A model generated the notes under the pieces. It searched no databases. It saw only the letters and a list, made by a program, of their open reading frames with translations, and was not told the DNA's origin. The position numbers and the translations under genes were made by a program. Below, one piece after another: positions 24,973 to 33,768 of a stretch of DNA of 47,108 nt. Origin of the DNA: Neobacillus drentensis NBRC 102427 (GTDB taxonomy: Bacteria > Bacillota > Bacilli > Bacillales > Cytobacillaceae); the NCBI RefSeq assembly GCF_001591445.1, contig NZ_BCUX01000038.1, forward strand, positions 1 to 47,108, written 5' to 3'. Numbering within the stretch: the stretch's first letter is position 1; the number at the start of each line of letters is the position of its first letter.

Positions 24973-26487
24973 CTATTCAGCTTTTTTAACTTCTTGGGTT
25001 AATTCCTCAATGCTTTTTCTAACATTCGACTTGCCGGAGTAGTTTTCAATTAATTCTTTGACATCAATTCCACTTGAGGCCTTTAATGATTCTTGGAGGC
25101 TAGCCATTAGGTTGGTGGCATAGCTGGTGATTTTATTGGCACCGCCATTCTCACTAGAACCGCCCGTATCGACAACGGTAATTTTATCAATATTGGATAA
25201 TGGGGCTGCGACTTGCTTCGCGTATTCAGGCAGCATTTTGATGACCATATCCAGAATCGCAGCCTGACCGAATTGCTCGAACGCTTCGGCGATTTTTTCT
25301 TTTGCTTCCGCTTCTGCTAACCCTTTGAGGCGAATAATCTCTGCTTCCGTCGAGCCCTGCGCCTTTTGTGCTTCCGCTTTCGCCAGACCATCTAAACGAA
25401 TCCGCTCGGCTTCCGCTTTCGCCATCGCTTCAATTCGATATTTATTCGCTTCGGCTTCTGCCATTTCCTTAGCCTTATTTGCGGCCGCAGATTGCTCAAC
25501 AGAATAACGGTCGGCATCCGCTTTTTTCTTTACTTCCGAATCGTATTGGCGCTCGCGGCGCTGAATTTCTTTTTCTTCCAATTCAATTTGTTTCTGTCTT
25601 TCAATAATCTTGATTTGCATCTCCTGTTCCATTACTTCTTGCTTTGAACGTGCACTTTCAAGATCGTAGGCTTGGTCAGCACGTGCTTTGGCGACATCTT
25701 GTTCACGGCGGTATTCGGCAATTTTTAATTGATTGATTTTTTCCGCCTCGGCAATTTCTGTTGCCCGTTCTAATTCATTCCGCTTTGCTTCCTTAGATGC
25801 TTCTGCTTTTTTAATCCGAGTTTCTTTATCTGCTTCAGCTGTAGCAATATCAGCATCCCGTTTTACTTGCGCGATCCGCGGTTTACCGAGGGAATCAAGA
25901 TAACCATTTTTATCACGAACATCCTTAATCGTGAACGAAACAATCACTAAGCCCATTTTAGCCAAGTCCTGCGAGGCAACCCTTTGAACCTCTTGTGAAA
26001 ATTTATCGCGATTTTTATAGATTTCTTCAACGGTCATAGAGCCAAGAATTGAACGCAAGTGGCCTTCAAGGACTTCCCGGGCCTCACTTTCGCGGTCTTC
26101 CTTCGGCTTTCCAAGATACTGCTCAGCAGCAGTCGCAATTTCGCTGATCGAGCCGCCGATTTTAATAATCGCTACCCCATCGGCCATGACGGGCACACCT
26201 TGTTCTGTATAGACCTCAGGAGTCGTTACTTCCAGTTTACTAGATAGTAAGCTTAGCGGTTTTGCCTGTTGGAAGACTGGCAAAATAAACGTACCGCCGC
26301 CGCGGATAATTTTGATTTTGTTTCCGGATTCGTCCACGTGGACATTTCCGTTGCCCAGGAAGCTTCCTGTCACAATCAAGGCCTCATCCGGTCCTGCTGT
26401 TCTGTATTTTGTAATAAAAACGCCAATTAGTGCAACCAGAATAAGAACAACAATTCCGATAATCACCCAAATAAAATTAAATTCCAT
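24973..26487 (-). CDS. floT: Flotillin FloT
   Basis: A 504-residue membrane scaffold protein. An N-terminal hydrophobic segment (WVIIGIVVLILVALIGVFI) is followed by the SPFH/band-7 domain to about residue 190, then a long coiled coil rich in Ala, Glu and Lys (for example the repeated EA.AEAEA pattern with many AEA and KAE triplets), and a C-terminal region with APLSNIDKITVVDTGG typical of flotillin. Flotillins organise functional membrane microdomains and affect fluidity, signalling and envelope stress resistance. It lies 14 bp after the NfeD-type gene, as in B. subtilis yuaF-floT. Confidence 0.95.
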   Translation of the reverse strand: MEFNFIWVIIGIVVLILVALIGVFITKYRTAGPDEALIVTGSFLGNGNVHVDESGNKIKIIRGGGTFILPVFQQAKPLSLLSSKLEVTTPEVYTEQGVPVMADGVAIIKIGGSISEIATAAEQYLGKPKEDRESEAREVLEGHLRSILGSMTVEEIYKNRDKFSQEVQRVASQDLAKMGLVIVSFTIKDVRDKNGYLDSLGKPRIAQVKRDADIATAEADKETRIKKAEASKEAKRNELERATEIAEAEKINQLKIAEYRREQDVAKARADQAYDLESARSKQEVMEQEMQIKIIERQKQIELEEKEIQRRERQYDSEVKKKADADRYSVEQSAAANKAKEMAEAEANKYRIEAMAKAEAERIRLDGLAKAEAQKAQGSTEAEIIRLKGLAEAEAKEKIAEAFEQFGQAAILDMVIKMLPEYAKQVAAPLSNIDKITVVDTGGSSENGGANKITSYATNLMASLQESLKASSGIDVKELIENYSGKSNVRKSIEELTQEVKKAE

Positions 26488-26501
26488 CTCCTAAAAACCC
26501 C

Positions 26502-27050
26502 CTATAAAAAACTCTCTAATTGATGATGAATCGTTACTTCTAAAACCCCATTTTTCACCTGGACCACAAGGACACTCGTACCATTGGGAATCGAGTCCCC
26601 ATCAAAGCTTAATGCCGGTTTCGCAATTCTTCCACTTGTACTGTCAATCATGACTTCACCAAAGCCATCAGCCGGAATCGAGGTAATTACTGTTCCAACC
26701 CTGCCCTGTAAATCCGATTCTTTATAGACCAGTGACTCCTCCGCACCAGACAATGGGACGAGAACAAAGACATTTAATAACGTCACAACGATCAAAGCCG
26801 CAACAGCTGAAATACCTAGAATGAGTAAATAATGAATAGATGAAAGCCGCTCAAATAAATAACCACTTGCAGATAGAATTGTCACGAATGCAAAGATTAG
26901 GACAGGGTTAAGAAAATCGAGTCCGTCTCCAGGCCCATGAAAATGAAAGACATCGGCAAACAAGACATAAACAAAGGTTAATATTCCGGAAATGATTAAC
27001 CCATATAAATAAATCGTTTCTAAAGGAATGCTGAAAGGTTCCATACGCAT
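26502..27050 (-). CDS. yuaF: NfeD-like membrane protein (YuaF-like), flotillin partner
   Basis: A 182-residue protein. Three or four membrane segments in the first 110 residues (IYLYGLIISGILTFVYVLF, then segments around PVLIFAFVTILSASGYL and IHYLLILGISAVAALIV) are followed by a soluble OB-fold domain (SDLQGRVGTVITSIPADGFGEVMI), the NfeD C-terminal type. Such proteins stand beside flotillin genes and help form lipid microdomains. ATG at 27048-27050 with AGAAGG before it is preferred; a TTG directly upstream is possible. The operon is preceded by a SigW-type promoter. Confidence 0.9.
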   Translation of the reverse strand: MRMEPFSIPLETIYLYGLIISGILTFVYVLFADVFHFHGPGDGLDFLNPVLIFAFVTILSASGYLFERLSSIHYLLILGISAVAALIVVTLLNVFVLVPLSGAEESLVYKESDLQGRVGTVITSIPADGFGEVMIDSTSGRIAKPALSFDGDSIPNGTSVLVVQVKNGVLEVTIHHQLESFL

Positions 27051-27075
27051 CAATCCTTCTTATTCATTTTAAAAA

Positions 27076-27117
27076 CTACAGTTTCATTTTGGTAGGTAAC
27101 CACCACTCCTCATCCAT
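27076..27117 (-). CDS. Possible 13-aa leader peptide upstream of the flotillin operon
   Basis: Between the SigW-type promoter and the NfeD gene, an ATG at 27115-27117 preceded by AGAAAGGACAG opens a 13-codon frame coding MDEEWWLPTKMKL, ending with TAG 25 bp before the NfeD start. The ribosome site is good but the frame is so short that chance is a real possibility. If real, it would be a leader or regulatory peptide. Confidence 0.25.
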   Translation of the reverse strand: MDEEWWLPTKMKL

Positions 27118-27151
27118 AAGCATCTGTCCTTTCTTATGTATATAACTTACT

Positions 27152-27177
27152 TACGATTAAATTATGGAAAAGTTTCA
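27152..27177 (-). promoter_or_regulatory. SigW-type promoter of the nfeD-floT operon
   Basis: Read leftward, TGAAAC (27172-27177) and CGTA (27152-27155) are separated by 16 bp, which matches the SigW consensus TGAAAC-N16-CGTA exactly. In B. subtilis the yuaF-floT operon is SigW-dependent, so envelope stress control is the likely mode here too. Confidence 0.85.
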
Positions 27178-27271
27178 CTTTTTCTAAAATATTACCAGAT
27201 TTATTACAATTTCGATAAAACTTGTCGAATTCCTGCCGTGTTAATAAGGAGAAACTATGAACTTTTCGCCA

Positions 27272-27301
27272 TAAAAATAAAAAAGTGCCATAGCACATGG
27301 C
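27272..27301 (-). terminator. Terminator of the cystine transporter operon
   Basis: Leftward, GCCAT and ATGGC (27287-27291 with 27297-27301) form a stem on GTGCT-type loop, with an A/C pair next to it and a run of TTTTTTATTTTT after it. It begins 9 bp past the end of tcyC. Confidence 0.75.
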
Positions 27302-27310
27302 TACAACACC

Positions 27311-28045
27311 TTATTGAATCATATTCAAGAACTTCCTTGTTCGTTCTTCTTTTGGATGGGTAAAAATTTCTTCTGGCTTGTTTCTTTCGACAATCACACC
27401 TTGATCCATGAATATCACTTCATCGGCCGCTTCACGGGCAAAGCGCATTTCATGGGTCACAACAATCATCGTCATGCCTTCACTGGCAAGGTCCTTCATG
27501 ACTTTCAATACTTCACCAACCAGCTCCGGATCTAGTGCGGACGTCGGCTCATCAAAAAGCATTACTTCAGGCTCCATTGCCAGTGCCCTTGCAATGCCGA
27601 CACGCTGCTGCTGACCGCCAGAAAGCTGGGCGGGATAGAAATCAATTTTATCACCAAGTCCGACTTTTTCAAGGAGTGCTTTGGCTTTTTTCTGAGCCTC
27701 ATCTTTACTCTCACCTTTAACAATTATCGGCCCTTCCATGACATTCTGAAGAGCTGTTTTGTGAGGGAAGAGATTATAGCTTTGAAAAACCATTCCAGTT
27801 AAGCGCCGAAACGAAGCAATATTTTTTTTCGGTACAGCTTTAGAAAAGTCCATGCTTTGACCCTCAATAGAAATAACACCTTTAGTCGGAGTTTCGAGCA
27901 CATTCAAGCATCTAAGCATCGTGGTTTTTCCTGAACCCGACGGACCGATGACAACAACCACTTTTCCCTTTTCAACGACTAAGTCAATACCTTTTAGCAC
28001 CTCTAATTGACCAAATTGCTTATATAATCCTTTAATTGAAATCAT
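27311..28045 (-). CDS. tcyC: Cystine ABC transporter ATPase TcyC
   Basis: A 244-residue polar amino-acid-type ABC ATPase. Walker A is [14 protein letters not shown] at about residues 33-46, the Q-loop [11 protein letters not shown] and the signature [20 protein letters not shown] follow, with Walker [15 protein letters not shown] and switch IVVTHEM. It is the last gene of the tcyABC operon and supplies energy for cystine import. The name depends on the similarity of the neighbouring binding protein to B. subtilis TcyA; other amino acid transporters of the family have closely similar ATPases. Confidence 0.9.
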   Translation of the reverse strand: MISIKGLYKQFGQLEVLKGIDLVVEKGKVVVVIGPSGSGKTTMLRCLNVLETPTKGVISIEGQSMDFSKAVPKKNIASFRRLTGMVFQSYNLFPHKTALQNVMEGPIIVKGESKDEAQKKAKALLEKVGLGDKIDFYPAQLSGGQQQRVGIARALAMEPEVMLFDEPTSALDPELVGEVLKVMKDLASEGMTMIVVTHEMRFAREAADEVIFMDQGVIVERNKPEEIFTHPKEERTRKFLNMIQ

Positions 28046-28060
28046 CGTAAAACTCCCTCA

Positions 28061-28759
28061 TTAAGACGTGTACCGGTCCATTCTCTTTTCCAAGTATCCT
28101 TGCAAGATCGATAGGAAAAAGCAAATGACCCAATAAAGAAGCGCTGCCTCTACGTATACCAATAAAAACTCATAGGTGGTTGAAGCAATTTCTTGGGCCC
28201 GGCGAAACATCTCTGTTACAAGGACAACTGACGCAAGAGAAGTATCTTTTACAAGACTGATAAATGAATTCGATAATGGCGGGATGGATACTCTTGCTGC
28301 CTGGGGAAGAATGATCCTTTTTAACGCCTGGGTATAGGTCATTCCAATCGAATAACCGGCTTCCCACTGACCCTTAGGAATGGAGATAATCGCAGCTCGA
28401 ATGATTTCTGAAGCATAGGCTCCGACACTCAGCGAAAAACCAATCACTGCTGAAATAAATGGATCCAAGGTAACTCCGATATTCGGAAGTCCATAAAAAA
28501 TGATGAATAACTGCACCAACAATGGCGTTCCGCGAATCGCCGAAACATAAAATCTGGCAATCCCTTGAAAGAATTTACTCTGAGAAATTCGGGCAAGAGC
28601 CGTTAACACCGCCAGAATAATCCCAATGATAAATGAAATAATCGTTAATGGAATGGTATTCATAACAGCACCCTCCAGCAGCGGCTGGAGGGAAGTCTTT
28701 GCAATTTCAATTAACCTGTCCATTCTTTCTGGATCAGCAAAAATACTATTTAAGTACAT
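28061..28759 (-). CDS. tcyB: Cystine ABC transporter permease TcyB
   Basis: A 232-residue membrane permease of the His/Glu/Gln/Arg/opine class with about five helices and the coupling-loop motif EAGYSIGMTYTQALKRIILPQAAR. It forms the channel with TcyC. Start is placed at the ATG that overlaps the end of tcyA by 14 bp (MYLNSIFADPERM); a longer frame would run farther into tcyA and has no better ribosome site. The overlap indicates translational coupling to the binding protein. Confidence 0.9.
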   Translation of the reverse strand: MYLNSIFADPERMDRLIEIAKTSLQPLLEGAVMNTIPLTIISFIIGIILAVLTALARISQSKFFQGIARFYVSAIRGTPLLVQLFIIFYGLPNIGVTLDPFISAVIGFSLSVGAYASEIIRAAIISIPKGQWEAGYSIGMTYTQALKRIILPQAARVSIPPLSNSFISLVKDTSLASVVLVTEMFRRAQEIASTTYEFLLVYVEAALLYWVICFFLSILQGYLEKRMDRYTS

Positions 28760-29576
28760 CTTCACCAAACCATTTCTCAGAGATTTTTTTGTAAGTACCA
28801 TCATCGATGATATCTTTTAGTGCTTTATTTACTTCATCCACAAGTGTGTCGCTTTTCTTTCTAAACATAAAGGCGCTTGAAGAAGCGTCATTCGCGGTAG
28901 CTACCACTTTGATTGGCGCATCTGGCTTTTGCTTTTTATAGTCTAAAAATGAAAGCTTATCATTAATCGTCACATCGACACGTTTTTGAGCAAGAAGCTC
29001 AACGGCTTGTTGGAAACCATCCACTCCAACCAGCTTAGCTCCATATTTCTTAGCCATATCTCCGTAATTACTTGTCAACGATTGAGCAGCATTTAATCCT
29101 TTAATATCTTCAAATGCTTTCACTTTATCATTATCTTTATGAGCAATCAGGACACCTGCTGAAGTAATGTACGGGTCTGAGAAATCATACTTTTCCTGAC
29201 GGTCTGGACGGATCCCAACTTCGTTCGCAATCATATCAAAACGCTTGGCATCTAAACCAGCAAACATTGCATCCCACTGTGTTTCCTTAAATTCAGGTTT
29301 AACCCCGATCCGTTTAGCAACCTCAGTCGCAAGGTCCACATCAAATCCAGTTAGATTGCCACTTGCATCATGGAAAGTGAAGGGAGGATATGTACCTTCT
29401 GTTCCTATTAACAGCGTTCCTTTGTCTTTAACCGATTTCAATAAATCATTCTTTGCCTTTTCAGCAGTCTTATTGTCTGTTGTTTTATTATCTTTATTGG
29501 TATTATCCTTGCCGCATGCTGCTAGCACAACCATAAAGCTTAATAAGAGTGCAAAAATAATTGTTAGTTTTTTCAC
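28746..29576 (-). CDS. tcyA: Cystine-binding lipoprotein TcyA
   Basis: A 276-residue substrate-binding protein. The signal ends VVLAACGKD with Cys21 as lipid anchor; an Asn/Lys/Thr linker follows. The mature domain shows LLIGTEGTYPPFTFHD, FKETQWDAMFAGLDAKRFDMIANEVG and KYDFSDPYITSAG, all close to the pattern of B. subtilis TcyA. It is probably specific for cystine. Start is GTG at 29574-29576 preceded by AGGGGG. First gene of tcyABC, under the sigma-A promoter 40 bp upstream. Confidence 0.92.
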   Translation of the reverse strand: MKKLTIIFALLLSFMVVLAACGKDNTNKDNKTTDNKTAEKAKNDLLKSVKDKGTLLIGTEGTYPPFTFHDASGNLTGFDVDLATEVAKRIGVKPEFKETQWDAMFAGLDAKRFDMIANEVGIRPDRQEKYDFSDPYITSAGVLIAHKDNDKVKAFEDIKGLNAAQSLTSNYGDMAKKYGAKLVGVDGFQQAVELLAQKRVDVTINDKLSFLDYKKQKPDAPIKVVATANDASSSAFMFRKKSDTLVDEVNKALKDIIDDGTYKKISEKWFGEDVLK

Positions 29577-29616
29577 TGATGAAACCCCCTAATTCTGATT
29601 GTTTTTGTCGGAATTA

Positions 29617-29645
29617 ATCATATTACACAGTTCGACATCTGTCAA
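29617..29645 (-). promoter_or_regulatory. Sigma-A promoter of tcyABC
   Basis: Leftward, TTGACA (29640-29645) and TATGAT (29617-29622) are spaced by 17 bp. Just downstream, AATTC and GAATT flank 15 bp around the transcription start. That is loosely like the AATTCC-rich CymR sites of sulfur genes, but too short to assign. Confidence 0.75.
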
Positions 29646-29685
29646 AGGAAATGCTGTGAACGAATTCAATTTTATTTTGCCCCTT

Positions 29686-29723
29686 TTTATAAAATAAAAA
29701 CCTATCAGCGGAATTCTGATAGG
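29686..29723 (-). terminator. Terminator after the MASE3 gene
   Basis: CCTATCAG (29701-29708) and CTGATAGG (29716-29723) form a stem around 7 nt; leftward they are followed by TTTTTATTTTAT. It lies about 50 bp past the stop of the MASE3 gene. Confidence 0.8.
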
Positions 29724-29774
29724 CTGGGGATTTTATTATATTGATAAAACTTTTCTTTGGCCGTAAAAAATGGA

Positions 29775-30983
29775 TTACATGACTACTTTTTGACTATTTC
29801 GCATGTCTGTTTTTTCATTTTTTCTTGGCACGGGAAAGTGATGGATTCCCGTCATATCAATAACCGTTCCGATTATTGTCTCTTTCTGTCCATCTTCAAG
29901 AATTGGTTTAATGGAAATAAGCAAAGTCTTTTCCATGAAATCTATTTCAAAGCGGATGCTTTCTTGAAGTCGGAAGGAAAGATGACAATAATCATTCAAG
30001 GTCCCTCTATTCGGCGAGAAAACCTCTGTTAGCGGCCTTGAGGCCAGTTCCTCATGGTTTAACCCTAGTTGACGGAGTAAATCTCCTTCGATAACTGTCA
30101 GAATAAAGTCATTACCTTTTTTAACAGCTGTAAAAATAAAACCAGGAAGTTCGGTTAATAACTTGTTGGTCCTCTGTTCGTTTTGGGAGCTTTTATCCTT
30201 TGTGGGTGCAAAATAGAAGCTTTTCAAGATGAAATAGAAACCAAGTGCTTTAAAGATATGACCCGAGAAGTTATCCAAATCAAATACACTCTGGTAGATA
30301 GTAAAAACTAATTCTGTTAATAGTAGAAAGACAATGGCTAGTGCCATCGCTAATTTTTCTTCACTTTTTTCTAGGTGGTATTGATATAAAGTAAGGAGTA
30401 ATGAACCGAATTGAATAATACTTACTACATACTCGATTCCATTTTTTAAATACGTAGTTCCTTTTCCTTCAACGACAAGCAACGGCAGATTATTTTCATA
30501 ATGAATAACCATGAAAGAAATGGAACCTATGATGATATAGCCTAAGATAATGGCTGCCACTCGGTAATCTCTAGTTAATTTCCGATCCGGGATCAGGAGG
30601 ATTAAAAATATGAATAGTGCTTGAAGGAATCTAGCGGAAACCCAAAACCAGGTTGCTTTTGCAATGGAACTTTCCGTAATAAAATAGGGCATATTTTTAA
30701 AGGATAATGTATGGAGCAAATCAAGGGTCCCAACTAAGAAAAACGTAAATGTCATGAGAAGCATCCGACTGGATCTTGTCACTCCAAATTGTTTTAGCCC
30801 ATATAACATGATGGCTGCTGAAATGGAAATACTGAAAGACTCTAGAAGTGTATGAAAACCAACGTAATTTTTAGGATTATAAATGGCGTATATTTGAGGT
30901 TGGAAAATATGGATAGCCACCAGGAGAAGCACTGCTAATGTTGAGTAAATAAGAAATTTGCCCTCTGTTAAACTCGAATTCAA
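29775..30983 (-). CDS. MASE3-PAS membrane sensor without output domain
   Basis: A 402-residue protein. Residues 1-260 hold seven or eight membrane helices in the MASE3 pattern (HTLSFKNMPYF and WVSARFLQALFIFL included), a sensory membrane domain normally joined to kinase or cyclic-di-GMP domains. Residues about 275-380 form a PAS-like domain (LPGFIFTAVKKGNDFILTVIEGDLLRQLGLNHEEL...). The protein then ends in a charged tail without kinase, GGDEF or EAL part and without a frameshift sign nearby. Start TTG at 30981-30983 after AAAGGGGGTG. Possibly a ligand sensor that signals through a partner protein. Confidence 0.8.
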   Translation of the reverse strand: MNSSLTEGKFLIYSTLAVLLLVAIHIFQPQIYAIYNPKNYVGFHTLLESFSISISAAIMLYGLKQFGVTRSSRMLLMTFTFFLVGTLDLLHTLSFKNMPYFITESSIAKATWFWVSARFLQALFIFLILLIPDRKLTRDYRVAAIILGYIIIGSISFMVIHYENNLPLLVVEGKGTTYLKNGIEYVVSIIQFGSLLLTLYQYHLEKSEEKLAMALAIVFLLLTELVFTIYQSVFDLDNFSGHIFKALGFYFILKSFYFAPTKDKSSQNEQRTNKLLTELPGFIFTAVKKGNDFILTVIEGDLLRQLGLNHEELASRPLTEVFSPNRGTLNDYCHLSFRLQESIRFEIDFMEKTLLISIKPILEDGQKETIIGTVIDMTGIHHFPVPRKNEKTDMRNSQKVVM

Positions 30984-31103
30984 ACCATTACACCCCCTTT
31001 ATTACGAAATATTTGTTTATTTCATTATAAAAGCTGATTGCTCGTAATAATCTGAATAAATATAGACTTTTTATGAATTTTTTGAAAATATTTCCTATTA
31101 CAA

Positions 31104-31134
31104 TAAAAAAGAGACTGCACGCGCGGCAATCTCT
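31104..31134 (-). terminator. Terminator of nadE
   Basis: AGAGACTGC (31110-31118) pairs with GCAATCTCT (31126-31134) with one mismatch; leftward it is followed by TTTTTTATTG. It lies 13 bp past the nadE stop. Confidence 0.85.
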
Positions 31135-31147
31135 TGGATATTTCTAC

Positions 31148-31969
31148 TTACTTCCACCACTCGTCAAACATGGTGGCTGGAAGATGGCGTTTATGTTTGC
31201 TCATCAGATACCGTTGTTCAATTTTCTCTGCAGTCTCTTTGGAAACAGACTTTCCTTCCAGATAGTCATCGAGTTCATCGTAAGTAATTCCTAATTCCGT
31301 TTCATCGGCCTGACCAGGTTTTTGGTCTAGTAAGTCTGCCGTTGGAATTTTTAAATATAAGCGTTCCTCTGCACCGAGCTCTTTTAACAAGGCTTTCCCC
31401 TGCCGCTTCGTTAAGCCGCTTAGCGGAAGGATGTCAGCCCCTCCATCGCCATATTTTGTATAAAAGCCAGTAACTGCCTCGGCTGCATGGTCAGTCCCGA
31501 TCACGAGGAGTCCTTCCATTCCGCCAATTGCATATTGTGCAATCATTCTCATTCTGGCCTTCACATTTCCTTTTTGATAATCGCTTAACGGCGCCCCTTG
31601 ATAACTAGCATCATATTCTTTTTGAACGTCATCTACCGCTGTTTTAATGTTATAGACCGTCTCCCGGTCGGCACAGATAAAGGCTAAGGACCGCTTCGCA
31701 TCTTCCTCATCCTGCTGGACTCCGTAAGGAAGCCGAACAGCAATAAATAATGCATCCACTCCTTCGTTGCGCAGTTCCTCTACCGCCAGTTGAGCGAGGC
31801 GGCCTGCCAGCGAAGAATCTTGGCCGCCGCTAATCCCCAGCACATATCCCTTAGCCTTTGTCTTGAATATGTAATTTTTCAAAAAATCAATCCGCTTCCG
31901 AATCTCCTCTTGTGGTTGAATGGTTGGATTAATGTTTAACTCGTTCATGATCTGTTCTTGTAATCCCAT
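31148..31969 (-). CDS. nadE: Ammonia-dependent NAD+ synthetase
   Basis: A 273-residue enzyme of the last step of NAD synthesis: deamido-NAD plus ammonia and ATP to NAD. The ATP pyrophosphatase P-loop SGGQDSS is at residues 47-53, and the deamido-NAD/ATP contacts [20 protein letters not shown] and [15 protein letters not shown] are present. No glutaminase domain is attached, so the enzyme uses ammonia. The length equals that of B. subtilis NadE. It is a single gene; start ATG follows AGGAGGG. Confidence 0.95.
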   Translation of the reverse strand: MGLQEQIMNELNINPTIQPQEEIRKRIDFLKNYIFKTKAKGYVLGISGGQDSSLAGRLAQLAVEELRNEGVDALFIAVRLPYGVQQDEEDAKRSLAFICADRETVYNIKTAVDDVQKEYDASYQGAPLSDYQKGNVKARMRMIAQYAIGGMEGLLVIGTDHAAEAVTGFYTKYGDGGADILPLSGLTKRQGKALLKELGAEERLYLKIPTADLLDQKPGQADETELGITYDELDDYLEGKSVSKETAEKIEQRYLMSKHKRHLPATMFDEWWK

Positions 31970-32096
31970 TTAGTTTCCCTCCTGACAAACAATTGATATA
32001 GTAAATAATGTACCACAAATGTCTCTTTTTCACTAAAAACGACAAGAAAGTTAGTGAACTGGGTAAATTATAATAAACGATTCTTGGAGGAATTGG

Positions 32097-32609
32097 ATGG
32101 AAACAAAAACATGTAATGAATCTCGAGTTGTGAGAACAAGTCGGATTTTTCCTAATGATGTAAATAACCATAATACCTTGTTCGGTGGAAAGTTAATCAG
32201 TGATATTGATATGATTGCGTCTATTTCGGCAGTCAGACATTCCAGAGCAGAATGTGTCACCGCTTCGATTGATTCGGTCGACTTTCTTAGTCCAATTACA
32301 CCAAAGGATTCGGTTTGCATCGAAACGTATGTCTCGTCAACAGGAACATCCTCGATGGAGATCTTCGTCAAAGTGATTGCCGAGAATCTAATGTCCGGTG
32401 ACAGAAAAATTGCCGCGACCGCCTTTTTAACGTTTGTCGCACTGGATGACAATGGAAAGCCAACCAAAGTCCCAGGAATCGTCCCGGAAACCGAAGAGGA
32501 AAAAAAGCTGTATGAAACAAGAAAAGTACGAGCCGAAAAACGGAAAGTCCACAGAAAAAACAGCAAAGAACTGGCAAGCGTGCTGACAGTACATAAACCT
32601 TGGGAATAA
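32097..32609 (+). CDS. Acyl-CoA thioesterase, hotdog fold (YkhA-like)
   Basis: A 170-residue single hotdog-domain thioesterase of the YciA/YkhA/BFIT type. The signature VNNHNTLFGGKLISDIDMIASISA contains the acidic residue of the active site; the next strand is ECVTASIDSVDFLSPI. It hydrolyses acyl-CoA to free acid and CoA in the cytoplasm, with possible roles in fatty acid balance. A charged tail follows the fold. It is divergent from nadE, with TTGGAGG before the ATG. The TAA stop codon is shared with a dispersed repeat fragment. Confidence 0.88.
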   Translation: METKTCNESRVVRTSRIFPNDVNNHNTLFGGKLISDIDMIASISAVRHSRAECVTASIDSVDFLSPITPKDSVCIETYVSSTGTSSMEIFVKVIAENLMSGDRKIAATAFLTFVALDDNGKPTKVPGIVPETEEEKKLYETRKVRAEKRKVHRKNSKELASVLTVHKPWE

Positions 32610-32648
32610 GAAAAGCGCACGCGCCCGTTAAGAAAAGCGCATGCGCAG
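32607..32648 (+). repeat. Two truncated copies of the TAAGAAAAGCGC repeat
   Basis: TAAGAAAAGCGCACGCGCCCG at 32607 onward and TAAGAAAAGCGCATGCGC at 32629-32646 are tandem fragments of the left end of the element at 8112. The first TAA is the stop codon of the thioesterase gene. The rest of the element is missing. Confidence 0.75.
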
Positions 32649-32650
32649 AA

Positions 32651-32675
32651 AAGGTTCGCGAAATTCGCGAACCTT
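32651..32675 (-). terminator. Perfect palindrome covering the stop of the DUF3231 gene
   Basis: AAGGTTCGCGAA (32651-32662) and TTCGCGAACCTT (32664-32675) are exact inverted repeats with 1 bp between. The TAA stop of the leftward gene (32674-32676) is inside it. Leftward the stem runs into TTTTCTGCG, only a weak U-tail, so it may end both convergent transcripts or mark an mRNA 3' end. Confidence 0.6.
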
Positions 32676-33669
32676 ACAATTTCTGTAGATCCCTTCGACT
32701 TGGTGCATGTGGCGGCAACTGGGCCCAGCCGCGATCGACCATTAGATCAAACCCCTTAGCCGAATAAACCAAAATTTCTAAAATGTACTTTTGATAATAA
32801 GCAGCCAGGTCTGATCTCATGGATAATGATAACGCATGGCCGATAAGCGCGATATCAATTGCGTTCAATGAATGGAAAAGCGTGACTATAAGCCGATCGG
32901 AAAAAGGAGAAACCGTTGAATCTGTCACTTCGATACTTGCTGATATATTCCCAAGTAATTCTTCTCTCATTAGAATATCATTAAAAGTTTTGATTTGCCT
33001 TTCAGATATTTTCTTGCCATCCTCAATATATTTATGTATCTCCTTGTCTTTAACTACTTGAAGTAACCCCATACATAGGAGGATTGAAAAATAATTCCGC
33101 TCCGTATTAAAAAAGATTTCTGTAATTTCAGCCACATTTATTGGCCTTTTTTTCCCGAATCCACTTAAATAGGACAGTTTTTCAATATATTTCACTTCTT
33201 TTGGATAGGGTATCATCGGCGGACGATCGTAGATTCCCTTCGAGAGCATAAGGTTAGTGGATTGCTGATATAACATCGAGGTTTGCTGGACCATCGTAAC
33301 AAAAAAATCCATCACATCTTTTCTTGCCACATTTACCGTTATAAACCCTGTGTTAATCATACTCATACGGCTCATCGAATAAACGAAACTGAGGCCAAAC
33401 ATATCATAAAATAATGGCGGTGCTTCTAAATTAAGATCCTTTTCTGAAAATCCATCAGGGATGGGAATACCTTCATCATTTAAAATAGTCGTGACCTTCT
33501 GAACATGTCCCTCCGAAATTTCATATGCCTGTTGGAGAAGTTTTTTAATCTCTTCATCTTGATTGTGATGAAGAAAATAGGTAAGTAAACAAACAGACAG
33601 ATTCTCTTGAATATAGATAGCCCATAGTCCACCGATTTCCGCACTGGTCAACCGTATTTTGTGTTCCAT
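32674..33669 (-). CDS. DUF3231 family protein
   Basis: A 331-residue, mainly helical protein made of two similar halves of about 165 residues. Each half begins with a TSAEIGGLW or NVAEITEIFF type segment, then helices with repeated QQAYEISEGHVQK... and ISERQIKTFNDIL... patterns. This is the DUF3231 duplicate-domain layout, thought from helix pattern to be ferritin-like; no metal site can be confirmed here. The family is common and often multicopy in Bacillus spores and of unknown role. ATG at 33667-33669 with AGGAGG nine bases before it is preferred to an upstream in-frame Met. Confidence 0.85.
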   Translation of the reverse strand: MEHKIRLTSAEIGGLWAIYIQENLSVCLLTYFLHHNQDEEIKKLLQQAYEISEGHVQKVTTILNDEGIPIPDGFSEKDLNLEAPPLFYDMFGLSFVYSMSRMSMINTGFITVNVARKDVMDFFVTMVQQTSMLYQQSTNLMLSKGIYDRPPMIPYPKEVKYIEKLSYLSGFGKKRPINVAEITEIFFNTERNYFSILLCMGLLQVVKDKEIHKYIEDGKKISERQIKTFNDILMREELLGNISASIEVTDSTVSPFSDRLIVTLFHSLNAIDIALIGHALSLSMRSDLAAYYQKYILEILVYSAKGFDLMVDRGWAQLPPHAPSRRDLQKL

Positions 33670-33768
33670 CCTTACCCTACCTCCTAAATCACTCATAAGA
33701 ATAGAATTCCACTTAAAAAGCGCTTTATTCGTCCGTCAAGAGAAGCCTTCCAAGTTGCTTCTATATCT

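Noticed and set aside
32051..32620. 189-codon leftward frame over the thioesterase gene
   Set aside because: Shadow frame of a clear hotdog thioesterase with a strong ribosome site.
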